A stretch of DNA of 64,000 bases from the NCBI RefSeq assembly GCF_024298925.1, contig NZ_CP101283.1, positions 3,787,001 to 3,851,000 on the forward strand, given 5' to 3'. Positions 31,879 through 39,717 of this stretch are shown piece after piece (within the stretch, counting starts at the first letter, position 1; each line of letters begins with the position of its first letter). This stretch comes from Phenylobacterium sp. LH3H17 (lineage in GTDB: Bacteria; Pseudomonadota; Alphaproteobacteria; Caulobacterales; Caulobacteraceae). The notes under the pieces are model-generated. The model was not told where the DNA came from, searched no databases, and saw nothing but the letters and a program-made list of their open reading frames with translations. Position numbers and translations under genes: made by a program.

Positions 31879-33741
31879 CTACTGGCAGGCGAGGCACTCG
31901 TCGTAGTCCGTCCGTTCGTCCGACATGGTGACCACCGCGGCGCCTTCGCCGCCGGCATGAGCCGCCCGCTGCACCGACTTGGAGCGCATGTAGTAGAGCG
32001 ACTTGCAGCCGCGCTCCCAGGCCTGCCAGTGCAGCATGTGCAGGTCCCACTTATCGACATCGCCCGGCAGGAAGATGTTCACCGACTGGGACTGGCAGAT
32101 GTCCGGGGTGCGGTCGGCGGCCAGTTCGATCACCCAGCGCTGATCCAGCTCGAAGGCGGTCTTGTAGATGTCCTTGTCGTCCTGGCTGAGGCAGTCGAGA
32201 TGCTGCACCGAGCCCTCGTTCTCCAAGATCGAGTCCCAGATCTCGGCGGTGTTGTGGCCGGTCTGCTCCAGCAGGCGCTCCAGGTAGGGGTTCTTCACCG
32301 CGAAGGAGCCCGACAGCGTCTTGTGGGTGTAGATATTGGCCGGGATCGGCTCGATGCCGGCCGAGGTGCCGCCGCAGATGATCGAGATCGAGGCGGTGGG
32401 CGCGATGGCCAGCTTGTGACTGAAGCGCTCCATGACCCCGCGCTCGGCGGCGTCCGGGCAGGCGCCGCGCTCGGCGGCCAGGGTCCGCGAGGCTGCGTCG
32501 CACTGGCGGCGCAGGTGCTTGAACAGCCGCATGTTCCAGCTCTTGGCCAGCGCACTCTCGAACGGCACGTTCTGCGCCTGCAGGAAGGTGTGGAAGCCCA
32601 TCAGGCCCAGACCCACCGAACGCTCACGCTGGGCGGCGTAGACGGCGTTGGCCATCTCGGGCGGCGCGCGCTCGATGAAGTCCTGCAGGACGTTGTCGAG
32701 GAAGCGCATGACGTCCTCGATGAAGGTCGGGTGGTCGCGCCACTCCATGAACTTCTCGGCGTTGACCGAGGAGAGGCAGCAGACGGCGGTGCGCTCCTTG
32801 CCCAGGTGGTCGGTCCCGGTGTGGAGCATGATCTCCGAGCACAGGTTGGACTGGCGCACCGAGAGGCCGAGCTCGCGCTGATGCTGCGGCATGGCGCGGT
32901 TCACGGTGTCGGAGAAGATCAGGTAGGGCTCGCCGGTCTGCAGGCGGATCTCGAGGATCTTCTGCCACAGCGAGCGGGCGTCGACCTCGCGGATGATCTC
33001 TTTGGTCTTGGGCGAGCGCAGGCCGAACATGGCGCCGTCGCGGACCGCCTCCATGAACTCGTCGCTGATCGAGATGCCGTGGTGGAGGTTCAGAGACTTG
33101 CGGTTGAAGTCGCCCGACGGCTTGCGGATCTCGAGGAACTCCTCGATCTCCGGATGGTGGATGTCCAGATAGACCGCCGCCGAGCCACGCCGCAGCGACC
33201 CCTGGCTGATCGCCAGGGTCAGGGAGTCCATGACGCGAATGAAGGGGATGATGCCGCTGGTCTGACCCGCGCCCTTCACCTTCTCGCCGATGGAGCGCAC
33301 GCCGCCCCAATAGGTGCCGATGCCGCCGCCATTGGAGGCCAGCGCCACGTTTTCGTTCCAGACGCTCTGGATGCCGTCGAGCGAGTCGCCCACGGCGTTG
33401 AGGAAGCAGGAGATCGGCAGGCCGCGGCCGGCGCCGCCGTTGGACAGGACCGGGGTGGCCGGCATGAACCAGAGGTTGGAGATGTAGTCATAGACGCGCT
33501 GGGCGTGGTCGGCGTCGTCGGCATAGGCGGTGGCCACCCGGGCGAACATGTCCTGGTAGCTCTCGCCGGCCAGGAGATAGCGGTCCTCCAGGGTCGTCTT
33601 GCCGAAATCGGTCAGCAGGGCGTCGCGCGAGCGGTCGACCACGACCTTGCGGACCAGCTGGAGCTGCGGTCGTTCGGATCGCTCGGCGACGACCTGGGCC
33701 GCGTCCGAAACCGTCCGAATTGCCGCTTCACTGCTGCTCAT
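31879..33741 (-). CDS. nrdA: Ribonucleotide reductase alpha subunit
   Basis: 620 residues, reducing ribonucleoside diphosphates with the NrdB radical. Seen: FMPATPVLSNGG and LPISCFLN (substrate-site Cys), NLCSEIMLHT, and the C-terminal redox pair in DECLACQ. It is shorter than E. coli NrdA and the N-terminus (about 45 residues) is too short for an ATP-cone, so overall allosteric regulation would be absent or different. SIICGGTSAGIEPIPANIY and the tyrosine region SLYYMRS (radical relay) are visible. Upstream: paired NrdR-like boxes and a CtrA-like motif. Confidence 0.95.
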   Translation of the reverse strand: MSSSEAAIRTVSDAAQVVAERSERPQLQLVRKVVVDRSRDALLTDFGKTTLEDRYLLAGESYQDMFARVATAYADDADHAQRVYDYISNLWFMPATPVLSNGGAGRGLPISCFLNAVGDSLDGIQSVWNENVALASNGGGIGTYWGGVRSIGEKVKGAGQTSGIIPFIRVMDSLTLAISQGSLRRGSAAVYLDIHHPEIEEFLEIRKPSGDFNRKSLNLHHGISISDEFMEAVRDGAMFGLRSPKTKEIIREVDARSLWQKILEIRLQTGEPYLIFSDTVNRAMPQHQRELGLSVRQSNLCSEIMLHTGTDHLGKERTAVCCLSSVNAEKFMEWRDHPTFIEDVMRFLDNVLQDFIERAPPEMANAVYAAQRERSVGLGLMGFHTFLQAQNVPFESALAKSWNMRLFKHLRRQCDAASRTLAAERGACPDAAERGVMERFSHKLAIAPTASISIICGGTSAGIEPIPANIYTHKTLSGSFAVKNPYLERLLEQTGHNTAEIWDSILENEGSVQHLDCLSQDDKDIYKTAFELDQRWVIELAADRTPDICQSQSVNIFLPGDVDKWDLHMLHWQAWERGCKSLYYMRSKSVQRAAHAGGEGAAVVTMSDERTDYDECLACQ

Positions 33742-33800
33742 GACCCAAAACCCATAACTATCAGGCGCTTCGAGCCCCCCGCCCGTCGTCGCCGCTCAAT

Positions 33801-33842
33801 CTACATCTAGTGGGCGCCCCGCCCTCTGAACGCATCATATGG
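33801..33842. promoter_or_regulatory. NrdR-box-like pair upstream of nrdA
   Basis: CTACATCTAG at 33801-33810 matches all fixed positions of the NrdR core; a weaker copy CATCATATGG is at 33833-33842, centre distance 32 bases. Together with the nrdB sites this indicates co-regulation of the split reductase genes. Confidence 0.6.
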
Positions 33843-33900
33843 GGCATCAAGCCTAATGACTCGTCAACGGGGTCGCGGGGTTGTCCCCGAGTGTTTTTCG

Positions 33901-33916
33901 CTAACGAAAGGTTAAC
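33901..33916. promoter_or_regulatory. CtrA-like box in the nrdA upstream region
   Basis: CTAA-CGAAAGG-TTAAC, one mismatch from TTAA-N7-TTAA, about 160 bases upstream of the nrdA start within a 514-base gene-free region (33742-34255). Cell-cycle control of nrdA would make sense but is inferred. Confidence 0.35.
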
Positions 33917-34054
33917 GCGCTTCGCCGGGGATTGAAGCGCCTAGGTTTTCAATGGGCGGATCGGCGGCGCCCTCACGCGCATGTGACAATGGGCCTCGCC
34001 CATGACGCGAACTGTTCGCACTTGCCCTCGGAGACGCCCTCACCTATCCAGCAC

Positions 34055-34180
34055 GCCGTCACTAGGGAGTAGCCGCCCGTAGCTCCAACGGGGGGTGCGT
34101 CAACAAACTTGCGAGAGGTCCTTGGACCCGCCGCATGGCGCATCCGGCAGATTTTGCTTGGCGAGACTTTTGGCTTTCGT
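34055..34180 (+). ncRNA. yybP-ykoY manganese riboswitch
   Basis: The two conserved internal loops are recognisable: TAGGGAGTAGCC at 34063-34074 and GCGTCAACAAACTTG around 34097-34112, followed by stems and the closing element GGCGAGACTTTTGGC at 34160-34174. This arrangement matches the Mn2+-sensing yybP-ykoY aptamer. It lies 80 bases ahead of the TMEM165/MneA-type gene at 34256, a known partner of the riboswitch in Proteobacteria. Ends are approximate. Confidence 0.8.
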
Positions 34181-34255
34181 GCGTCGATCCATTGCGGGGT
34201 CGCCGGCGCGGAAGGCCATTGGTTCGCCTCGACCCCGCCCGGATAACTCGCCTCG

Positions 34256-34819
34256 ATGGAACCCTTCCTCGTCTCCACCGGCCTCGTGGCCATCGCCGAG
34301 ATCGGCGACAAGACCCAACTCCTGGCCATGCTGCTGGCGGCCCGGTTCCGCCGGCCCGCGCCGATCATCCTCGGCATACTGATCGCCACCATGGCCAACC
34401 ACGCCCTGGCCGCATTGGTCGGCGTGGCGGCTGGCGCCTTCCTGCAGGGCGAATGGATGAAGTGGCTGCTGGGCGCCGCCTTCCTCGCCTTCGCCGCCTG
34501 GGCCCTGATACCCGACAAGTTCGAGGACAAGGACGCGCCGCGCGAGAAGGCCGGCGCCTCGATCTTCCTCACCACGCTGGTGGCCTTCTTCCTGGTGGAG
34601 ATGGGCGACAAGACCCAGGTGGCCACCGTCGCCCTGGCCGCGAAGTTCCACCAGGTGCTGTGGGTGGCAGCAGGCACCACGCTCGGCATGATGATCGCCA
34701 ACGTCCCGGCGGTTTACCTGGGCGAGGCGGCGTCCGGGCGGCTGCCGCTCCGCTACATCCGCTGGGCGGCGGCGGCATGTTTCGCGGCGATCGGGGTCTG
34801 GGTGCTGGTCTGGGGGTAG
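34256..34819 (+). CDS. TMEM165/GDT1 (UPF0016) family manganese exporter
   Basis: 187 residues, inner-membrane cation exporter. Two copies of the family signature E-x-GD-[KR]-[TS] are present: EIGDKTQ at 15-21 and EMGDKTQ about 100 residues later, each at the start of a three-helix repeat, linked by an acidic/basic loop (PDKFEDKDAPREK). Six membrane helices fit. The preceding yybP-ykoY riboswitch implies induction by Mn2+, matching MneA/MntX-type exporters. Calcium transport, as in eukaryotic relatives, is less likely. Confidence 0.9.
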   Translation: MEPFLVSTGLVAIAEIGDKTQLLAMLLAARFRRPAPIILGILIATMANHALAALVGVAAGAFLQGEWMKWLLGAAFLAFAAWALIPDKFEDKDAPREKAGASIFLTTLVAFFLVEMGDKTQVATVALAAKFHQVLWVAAGTTLGMMIANVPAVYLGEAASGRLPLRYIRWAAAACFAAIGVWVLVWG

Positions 34820-34930
34820 GTCGTGGCGCCGACGAGGTCGCTCTTGCGACTGAACCGGACATTGGCTTCGCGGCCGAAAGCTGACAATTCTCGCCAGATT
34901 AGAGCCGCGCCAATTATCCAGGGAACTTCC

Positions 34931-35608
34931 ATGCAGTTTGACGACGTCATCCTCGGTCGCCGAAGCATCCGCGGTTACAAGCCCGATCCCGTTCCCAGGG
35001 CGCTTATCGAGGAAATCATCGGCCTGGCGATGCGCGCGCCGTCGTCGATGAACACCCAGCCCTGGAATTTCTACATCATCACCGGCGAACCGCTGGATCG
35101 GATCCGCGCCGGCAATACCGAGCGGATGGTGTCGGGCGTACCGCAATCGCGAGAGTTCCGCACAGGACAGGCCTTTGCAGGTCCGCATCGCGACAGGCAG
35201 GTCGGCGTCGCCAAGCAACTGTTCTCCGCCATGGGGATCGCGCGCGATGACAAGGAAATGCGCCAGGACTGGGTGCTGCGCGGCTTCCGTCAGTTCGACG
35301 CGCCCGTGTGCGTGATCGTGACCTACGACCGCGTTCTGGACGGCAGCGACGACACGCCGTTCGATTGCGGCGCCGTGACGACGGCCCTGGTCAACGCCGC
35401 ATGGTCTCGGGGGCTGGGCGCGGTAATCAACAGCCAGGGCATCATGCAATCCCCAGTGGTTCGTGAGCACGCTGGGATCGCCGACGATCAGGTCATCATG
35501 AAAAGCATCGCACTGGGTTGGCCGGACGAAAGCTTCCCAGCAAATGCGGTCGTTTCCGAACGCAAGGCTGTGGCCGAGGCCACGGTGTTCGTCGGCTTCG
35601 GCGACTAG
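34931..35608 (+). CDS. Nitroreductase family flavoprotein
   Basis: 225 residues from the ATG at 34931. FMN- and NAD(P)H-dependent reduction of nitro compounds or quinones. The N-terminal ILGRRSIRGYKPDPVPRALI and APSSMNTQPWNFYIIT are FMN-binding segments; GLGAVINSQGIM and IALGWPDESFPAN are the later conserved blocks. Codon use is a little less GC-biased than in neighbours. Physiological substrate unknown. It follows the exporter by about 110 bases. Confidence 0.88.
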   Translation: MQFDDVILGRRSIRGYKPDPVPRALIEEIIGLAMRAPSSMNTQPWNFYIITGEPLDRIRAGNTERMVSGVPQSREFRTGQAFAGPHRDRQVGVAKQLFSAMGIARDDKEMRQDWVLRGFRQFDAPVCVIVTYDRVLDGSDDTPFDCGAVTTALVNAAWSRGLGAVINSQGIMQSPVVREHAGIADDQVIMKSIALGWPDESFPANAVVSERKAVAEATVFVGFGD

Positions 35609-35659
35609 GCCGGATCCGGGCCGAGGGTCCAGATCGGCGCACCCGCCGGCCTCAAGGTG

Positions 35660-35989
35660 TCAGCCGCCGGTCTCATCGACGACGATGGGGACCGTCTTGC
35701 CCCGGGACAGCGGCTCCCATCCCGCCACGATGGCCGACGCGATGGCCCTGGCCACGAGCTCAGGCGCGATCTGCGCGGCCTTCAGTTGCGGCGCGCCGTA
35801 CTTGGGCTGCGGGCCCGCTGGAAACTCCACCACGGCCTCGCGCTGCCCCTCCTTGTGACGCACCGCGATCGCCATGCCGCGATACTCCGCGGCGTCACTG
35901 GACCACTGGGGCTGGCGTTGAAGCCGCCAGACATAAGGCTCCCCGTCGACCTCGATCTCAAACTCAGGGCTTTGCTTGGTTCGCGCCAT
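35660..35989 (-). CDS. Conserved-type hypothetical protein, 109 residues
   Basis: Begins MARTKQSPEFEIEVDGEPYVWRL. Short beta-strand pattern with W residues early (YVWRLQRQPQWSSD) and a helical segment LVARAIASAIVAGWEP late. No signal peptide, membrane helix or known catalytic motif. The composition and codon use fit a real gene. Nothing in the neighbourhood (nitroreductase, small membrane protein) reveals a role. Confidence 0.6.
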   Translation of the reverse strand: MARTKQSPEFEIEVDGEPYVWRLQRQPQWSSDAAEYRGMAIAVRHKEGQREAVVEFPAGPQPKYGAPQLKAAQIAPELVARAIASAIVAGWEPLSRGKTVPIVVDETGG

Positions 35990-36167
35990 GGGAGGGAGTT
36001 AACCCGTCAAGCGCGTGCAAGCCACCCCGCGTGAGGTCCCGCCCCAGGGCCAGGACCGCGTCCATGAGCGTTTTTGCGTTTCGAACAAATCGAGTTGAAC
36101 GACCCCCCGGGGGGATCGGAGCTCGGAGCCACGCGTTGGAGGTGCTCGATCTTCAAAGGAGACGATC

Positions 36168-36398
36168 ATGCGTACGAACCTCGCCATCGCCGCCCTGATC
36201 TTTCCCATGATCCAGGCCCTGATTTTCGGGCTGGCCTTGCTCGGCCTGTTGGTCGCTGGCGCGCCGGCCGGCCTCTACCCAGCCGCGATCGCCGCCACGT
36301 TTCTTGCCTCGCTGCCGATTTCTCTGCTGCTCGCCCCGCGCCTGCGGTCGAGGTTCTGGCGCCAACGTCATGGCGGGAGCCTCATGCGCTCGACCTAA
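36168..36398 (+). CDS. Small two-helix membrane protein
   Basis: 76 residues; ATG preceded by AAAGGAG at a proper distance. Helix 1 about IAALIFPMIQALIFGLALLGLL, helix 2 about AAIAATFLASLPISLLLA, then a basic tail RLRSRFWRQRHGGS, presumably cytoplasmic. Resembles short DUF2798-like inner-membrane proteins in layout. Unknown function; isolated gene. Confidence 0.65.
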   Translation: MRTNLAIAALIFPMIQALIFGLALLGLLVAGAPAGLYPAAIAATFLASLPISLLLAPRLRSRFWRQRHGGSLMRST

Positions 36399-36534
36399 GC
36401 TGTTCTCGCCGAGCAACCGCGAGTTCGGGCAAGCGTTACAGACTGACCGCGGCTTAGCCGCCGGGACTCGATAATCTGAGTGCGGGATGTCCCCTGCTTA
36501 GCCGCCGCGCCCCGCGGTCAAACTTGGAGACTTC

Positions 36535-36939
36535 ATGCAGCTTCCCAAAGGCGCCACCGTCGCCGTCGCCGACGGCGAGAAATTCAACCTCTACCGCAAC
36601 GCCGGTGACGAGGCCGAGCTCAAATTGACGGCCCTGGCCCATGACCCGGTCAACGCCGATCACCAGGGCTCCACGCCTGGCCGCCACGGCAGTTCGGCAA
36701 ACCCCGATGGCGGGCAGGACAAGGAAGACGGCTTTTCCGCGGGGGTTGTCGACCTGCTCAACAAGAAGGTTCTGGCAGGCGACATTTCCGCCCTGCTCGT
36801 CATCGCGGCGCCCCGAACCCTCGGGGCGATACGGCCGCAGTACCATGCCAGACTGTCCGCGGTCCTGGTCGGCGAGATCGCCAAGGACCTGACCGGGCAT
36901 TCGCTGCAGGACGTTCAGAAGGCGATCGCCACGGCCTAG
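36535..36939 (+). CDS. Host attachment protein (baeRF-like)
   Basis: 134 residues from ATG after GGAGAC. The sequence GATVAVADGEKFNLYRN at the start, PGRHGSSANPDGG-like loop with DEDG residues, and LVIAAPRTLGAIRPQYH followed by IAKDLTGHSLQDVQKAI are characteristic of the family annotated as host attachment protein, first tied to plant attachment in Agrobacterium and related to bacterial eRF1-like domains. Length is normal. Actual function is unclear; stress-related translation rescue is a suggestion in the family, not seen here. Confidence 0.8.
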   Translation: MQLPKGATVAVADGEKFNLYRNAGDEAELKLTALAHDPVNADHQGSTPGRHGSSANPDGGQDKEDGFSAGVVDLLNKKVLAGDISALLVIAAPRTLGAIRPQYHARLSAVLVGEIAKDLTGHSLQDVQKAIATA

Positions 36940-37001
36940 ACGGAAGGCGTGGCTCCACCGATCGGAAGCCATGCCCTCTGCCGGCAATTCGGCGCTGGCG
37001 C

Positions 37002-37442
37002 CTAGCGCCAGTCGTCCGGGCCGAGCGGCGCGGGCGCCGGGTGCTTGCTGTCGATCACGGGCTGGTCGGAGCGCGTCCAGAAGAATCCGGAATGGCCGTT
37101 GTCCACCTGAAGCAGCCTGACCTTCGATGGATCCAGCCCGACCATCATCCGGGCGTTGACCCCGTAGATCATCGGCGGATCTGACTTGACCGCCTCCATG
37201 TGCGTGACGCACCCGCACCGGCGGCACCGGTGGAAGGCCAGCTCGTGGTCCAGCCACATGTAGGTTTCGGTCACATCCCGGGCCGGCTTGCCGACCAGCA
37301 GCGCCTGGTCGTCAACGCGATGATAATAGCTCCACAGGGCGCCGTAGCGCCGACAGAGCGTGCAATTGCAGTCCAGCACCCAGTCCGGCGCCTTGGCGAT
37401 CTGGAACCGGACGGCGGTGCAGTGACAGGCCGCCTTGATCAT
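37002..37442 (-). CDS. GFA-family zinc protein
   Basis: 146 residues. Members include glutathione-dependent formaldehyde-activating enzyme-like and CENP-V-like proteins. Cys ligands are visible at 6 and 8 (ACHCTAV), 25, 27 and 30 (DCNCTLC), and 73, 76 and 78 (CRRCGC), the usual set for two zinc sites. NARMMVGLDPSKVRLLQVDNG is the conserved C-terminal stretch. Cytosolic. Substrate unknown; most members lack proven formaldehyde activity. Confidence 0.85.
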   Translation of the reverse strand: MIKAACHCTAVRFQIAKAPDWVLDCNCTLCRRYGALWSYYHRVDDQALLVGKPARDVTETYMWLDHELAFHRCRRCGCVTHMEAVKSDPPMIYGVNARMMVGLDPSKVRLLQVDNGHSGFFWTRSDQPVIDSKHPAPAPLGPDDWR

Positions 37443-37611
37443 CAGCTATTCCTTCTGGCGCGGCTTCGGCCGCTCTACGGGCACTGATCCTAGCCGCCCC
37501 AGACGCCCTGTGCAGCACGGGCGTTCGGGTCGGGGGGTGGCGTCGAGCATGCTGGAGAGGATGGGACCTGGATGCGACCTGGCGGCGCAGCCGCACGGAC
37601 CACTTGCGGGT

Positions 37612-38358
37612 TCAGCGGCCGATCAGGGTTCTGGCGAGGGGCGGCCACCAGTCGGAGTGGTAGACGAGCGCCACGCAGACCTGGCTGAGCAGCAGGATCG
37701 GGACCGCGAACAGATAGGTCGGATGGACGCGACGGCGCGTGGCGTAGTCATACCCCACGGCCGCGACAAGGATCGTGTCGGCGGCGAAGAATGTGCTGAC
37801 GAACGTGCCAACCAGGCCCGCGCCGAAGGCCGTCTCGAGGTCGGCGCCCCACACCCGGGCATAGGCGGCGCCGACAATGACGGTGGTGGCCAGCAGGATC
37901 AGTCGCTTGTGGCTGGACGAGTCCCCGCGCCGGGCCACCGCGGCGCCCGCCAGCAGGGCGAAGGCCGCGACATAGAAGATGGGGATGATGAAGAAGCGCA
38001 GATTCTCAGGGTCGCGGTCGACATAGAAGCGCTGGCTGTAGACCTCCGACACGATCGCCGACACCACCATCACCGGGATGAGCCCGAAGGCGACCTGGCC
38101 CAGGCGTCGGTGGGTCGGCCGTCGCCCTTGGCGGACCAGGAGGACCTGGGCGGTCAGCAAGAGCATCCAGCCCATGAAGGCCGCGGCGTGGATGTGCAGG
38201 ATCAGCGGTGCGGCGTAGTCGGCCCCGCCCCTGGCGCGGCTGGCCATGGCCGGGCCGAAGCCCATGACCACGCCCAGCCAGCAGGCGGCCACGAAGGCCA
38301 GAAAGAAGGTCCGGTCCCAAGGATGGGTGGGCTGGAATCCGACCGTCAGCGTGCTCAT
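37612..38358 (-). CDS. Seven-helix membrane protein, uncharacterised
   Basis: 248 residues with about seven hydrophobic segments. LHIHAAAFMGWMLLLTAQVLLV with a basic loop RQGRRPTHRRLG after it resembles DUF2306-like or heme-exporting membrane proteins; His residues in helix 2 (HIHA) could bind a metal or heme, which is inference. A cytoplasmic loop with KRLIL and a C-terminal YHSDWWPPL are further landmarks. No soluble domain. No functional clue from neighbours. Confidence 0.65.
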   Translation of the reverse strand: MSTLTVGFQPTHPWDRTFFLAFVAACWLGVVMGFGPAMASRARGGADYAAPLILHIHAAAFMGWMLLLTAQVLLVRQGRRPTHRRLGQVAFGLIPVMVVSAIVSEVYSQRFYVDRDPENLRFFIIPIFYVAAFALLAGAAVARRGDSSSHKRLILLATTVIVGAAYARVWGADLETAFGAGLVGTFVSTFFAADTILVAAVGYDYATRRRVHPTYLFAVPILLLSQVCVALVYHSDWWPPLARTLIGR

Positions 38359-38493
38359 CTCGCCACCACCGTGGCAAAGCTAGTCCATGGGCGGGCTCGC
38401 CCGTCAACCGCCTGATACCCCTCCGGGCCGGGGGGCGGCCCACTCCAGTTGAGGCGCGGAACAGCTCGATGACCCGCTAGGGCCGGCCGACTC

Positions 38494-38964
38494 CTAGGCC
38501 CCCGCCAGCGCCTGCTCGACCCACTGGACGATGGCGTTGGTCGGCATGGCGCCGGAGAGGCGGGCGATCTCGCGGCCCTTGGCGATCATGATCATGCAGG
38601 GGATACCGCGGATGCCGTAGCGGCCGGCGATTGCGGATTCGGCCTCGGTGTCCAACTTGGCCATCCGGACGCGGGGCTCCAGCCGGGCCGCGGCGGCCTC
38701 GAAGTTGGGGCCCATCATCCGGCAGGGGCCGCACCAGGCCGCCCAGAAGTCGATCACCACCGGCAGATCGCTCTTGAGGGTGTGCTTATCGAAATTCGCC
38801 GCGGTCAACTCGACCGGCTTGCCCAGGAAAAGCCGATTGTGGCAGCGGCCGCACAGGGGGTCCTGAGCGAGCTTGGCCCGTGGAATCCGGTTGAGAGCGG
38901 CGTCGGTCGGGCAGGCGACGACCACCATGTTCGTGGCGGTGGGATCGGCGACGGTGTCGGACAT
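38494..38964 (-). CDS. trxC: Thioredoxin 2 (TrxC-like)
   Basis: 156 residues from the ATG at 38964. Disulphide reductase with the active site WCGPC at 77-81 and cis-Pro in RGIPCMIMI. An N-terminal extension as in TrxC has Cys38-x-x-Cys41 (CGRC), but where TrxC has the first CxxC this protein has C18-P-T-D21, so one zinc ligand is replaced by Asp. NRIPRAKLAQDPLCGRC matches the TrxC N-domain. The zinc site may be incomplete or use Asp. Lies 63 bases after a Nudix gene on the same strand. Confidence 0.88.
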   Translation of the reverse strand: MSDTVADPTATNMVVVACPTDAALNRIPRAKLAQDPLCGRCHNRLFLGKPVELTAANFDKHTLKSDLPVVIDFWAAWCGPCRMMGPNFEAAAARLEPRVRMAKLDTEAESAIAGRYGIRGIPCMIMIAKGREIARLSGAMPTNAIVQWVEQALAGA

Positions 38965-39027
38965 GGCGACCTCCTGCTTGGTTGATAGTACGCTCAGAGT
39001 GATCCGTTCCTTGATCTCCGACAAAGC

Positions 39028-39654
39028 TCAGCGCCAGGCGAACACCGGCTGTTCGAGGTCGGCGACCCGGGTGACGCGGCCGGCGACCAGCTCGCGGAAC
39101 TGGTAGACCAGGGCCGCCGTGGGCGCATGGATATGATGCTCGCCCAGCCGCAGGCGGATCAGCGGGCGCGGGCTTTCCGGGATGGTCTCAAAAGTGACGG
39201 CGTCCTCGGCATGGATCTCGTCGAGCCGGAACCGATGGACCGAGGCGACCTCCTGCGGGTTGGGACGCAGGGCGGCGGCGTCGCCGAGCCAGGCCACGAC
39301 CGGGGTGACCGCATAGCCCGACCGGGTCGGATAGTCGTCGAGTACGCCGAGGATGTCGGCCGGCGGGAGAGTCAGGCCCAGCTCCTCCTCCAGCTCGCGC
39401 AGCGCGGCCTGCTCGAGGGTTTCCCCGGGATCGCAACGGCCGCCCGGCAGGGCCCACTGGCCGGCATGGGCGCGCATCGCGGCGGCCCGCCGGGTGAGCA
39501 GGAAGGCCGCCTCGCCCGAGCCGTCATCGGCCTCGACCAAGGTGATGGCCACGGCGGCGTGCTTCAGAGCCGGGCCCTCGTAGGCGATCCGGGGAAAGGC
39601 CCGGCAGCTGGCGGAGAGGGCCTCGCGAAAGGCGGTGGCGAACGGATAGCTCAT
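39028..39654 (-). CDS. Nudix hydrolase
   Basis: 208 residues from the ATG at 39654. The Nudix box is complete: G-x5-E-x7-R-E-L-x-E-E-x-G-L in GRCDPGETLEQAALRELEEE followed by LGL. The placement, with RAHAGQWALPGG before it, and LDDYPTRSGYAVTPVVAW after it, suits the CoA pyrophosphatase subgroup, but the specific CoA motif is not fully present. Cytosolic; substrate uncertain. Confidence 0.85.
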   Translation of the reverse strand: MSYPFATAFREALSASCRAFPRIAYEGPALKHAAVAITLVEADDGSGEAAFLLTRRAAAMRAHAGQWALPGGRCDPGETLEQAALRELEEELGLTLPPADILGVLDDYPTRSGYAVTPVVAWLGDAAALRPNPQEVASVHRFRLDEIHAEDAVTFETIPESPRPLIRLRLGEHHIHAPTAALVYQFRELVAGRVTRVADLEQPVFAWR

Positions 39655-39717
39655 CGGCCCTGAGCTACGCCCTGCGCGGCGGTCCTGGAAGCCCAATCCT
39701 CGGAGGCGCGCCGGGCG

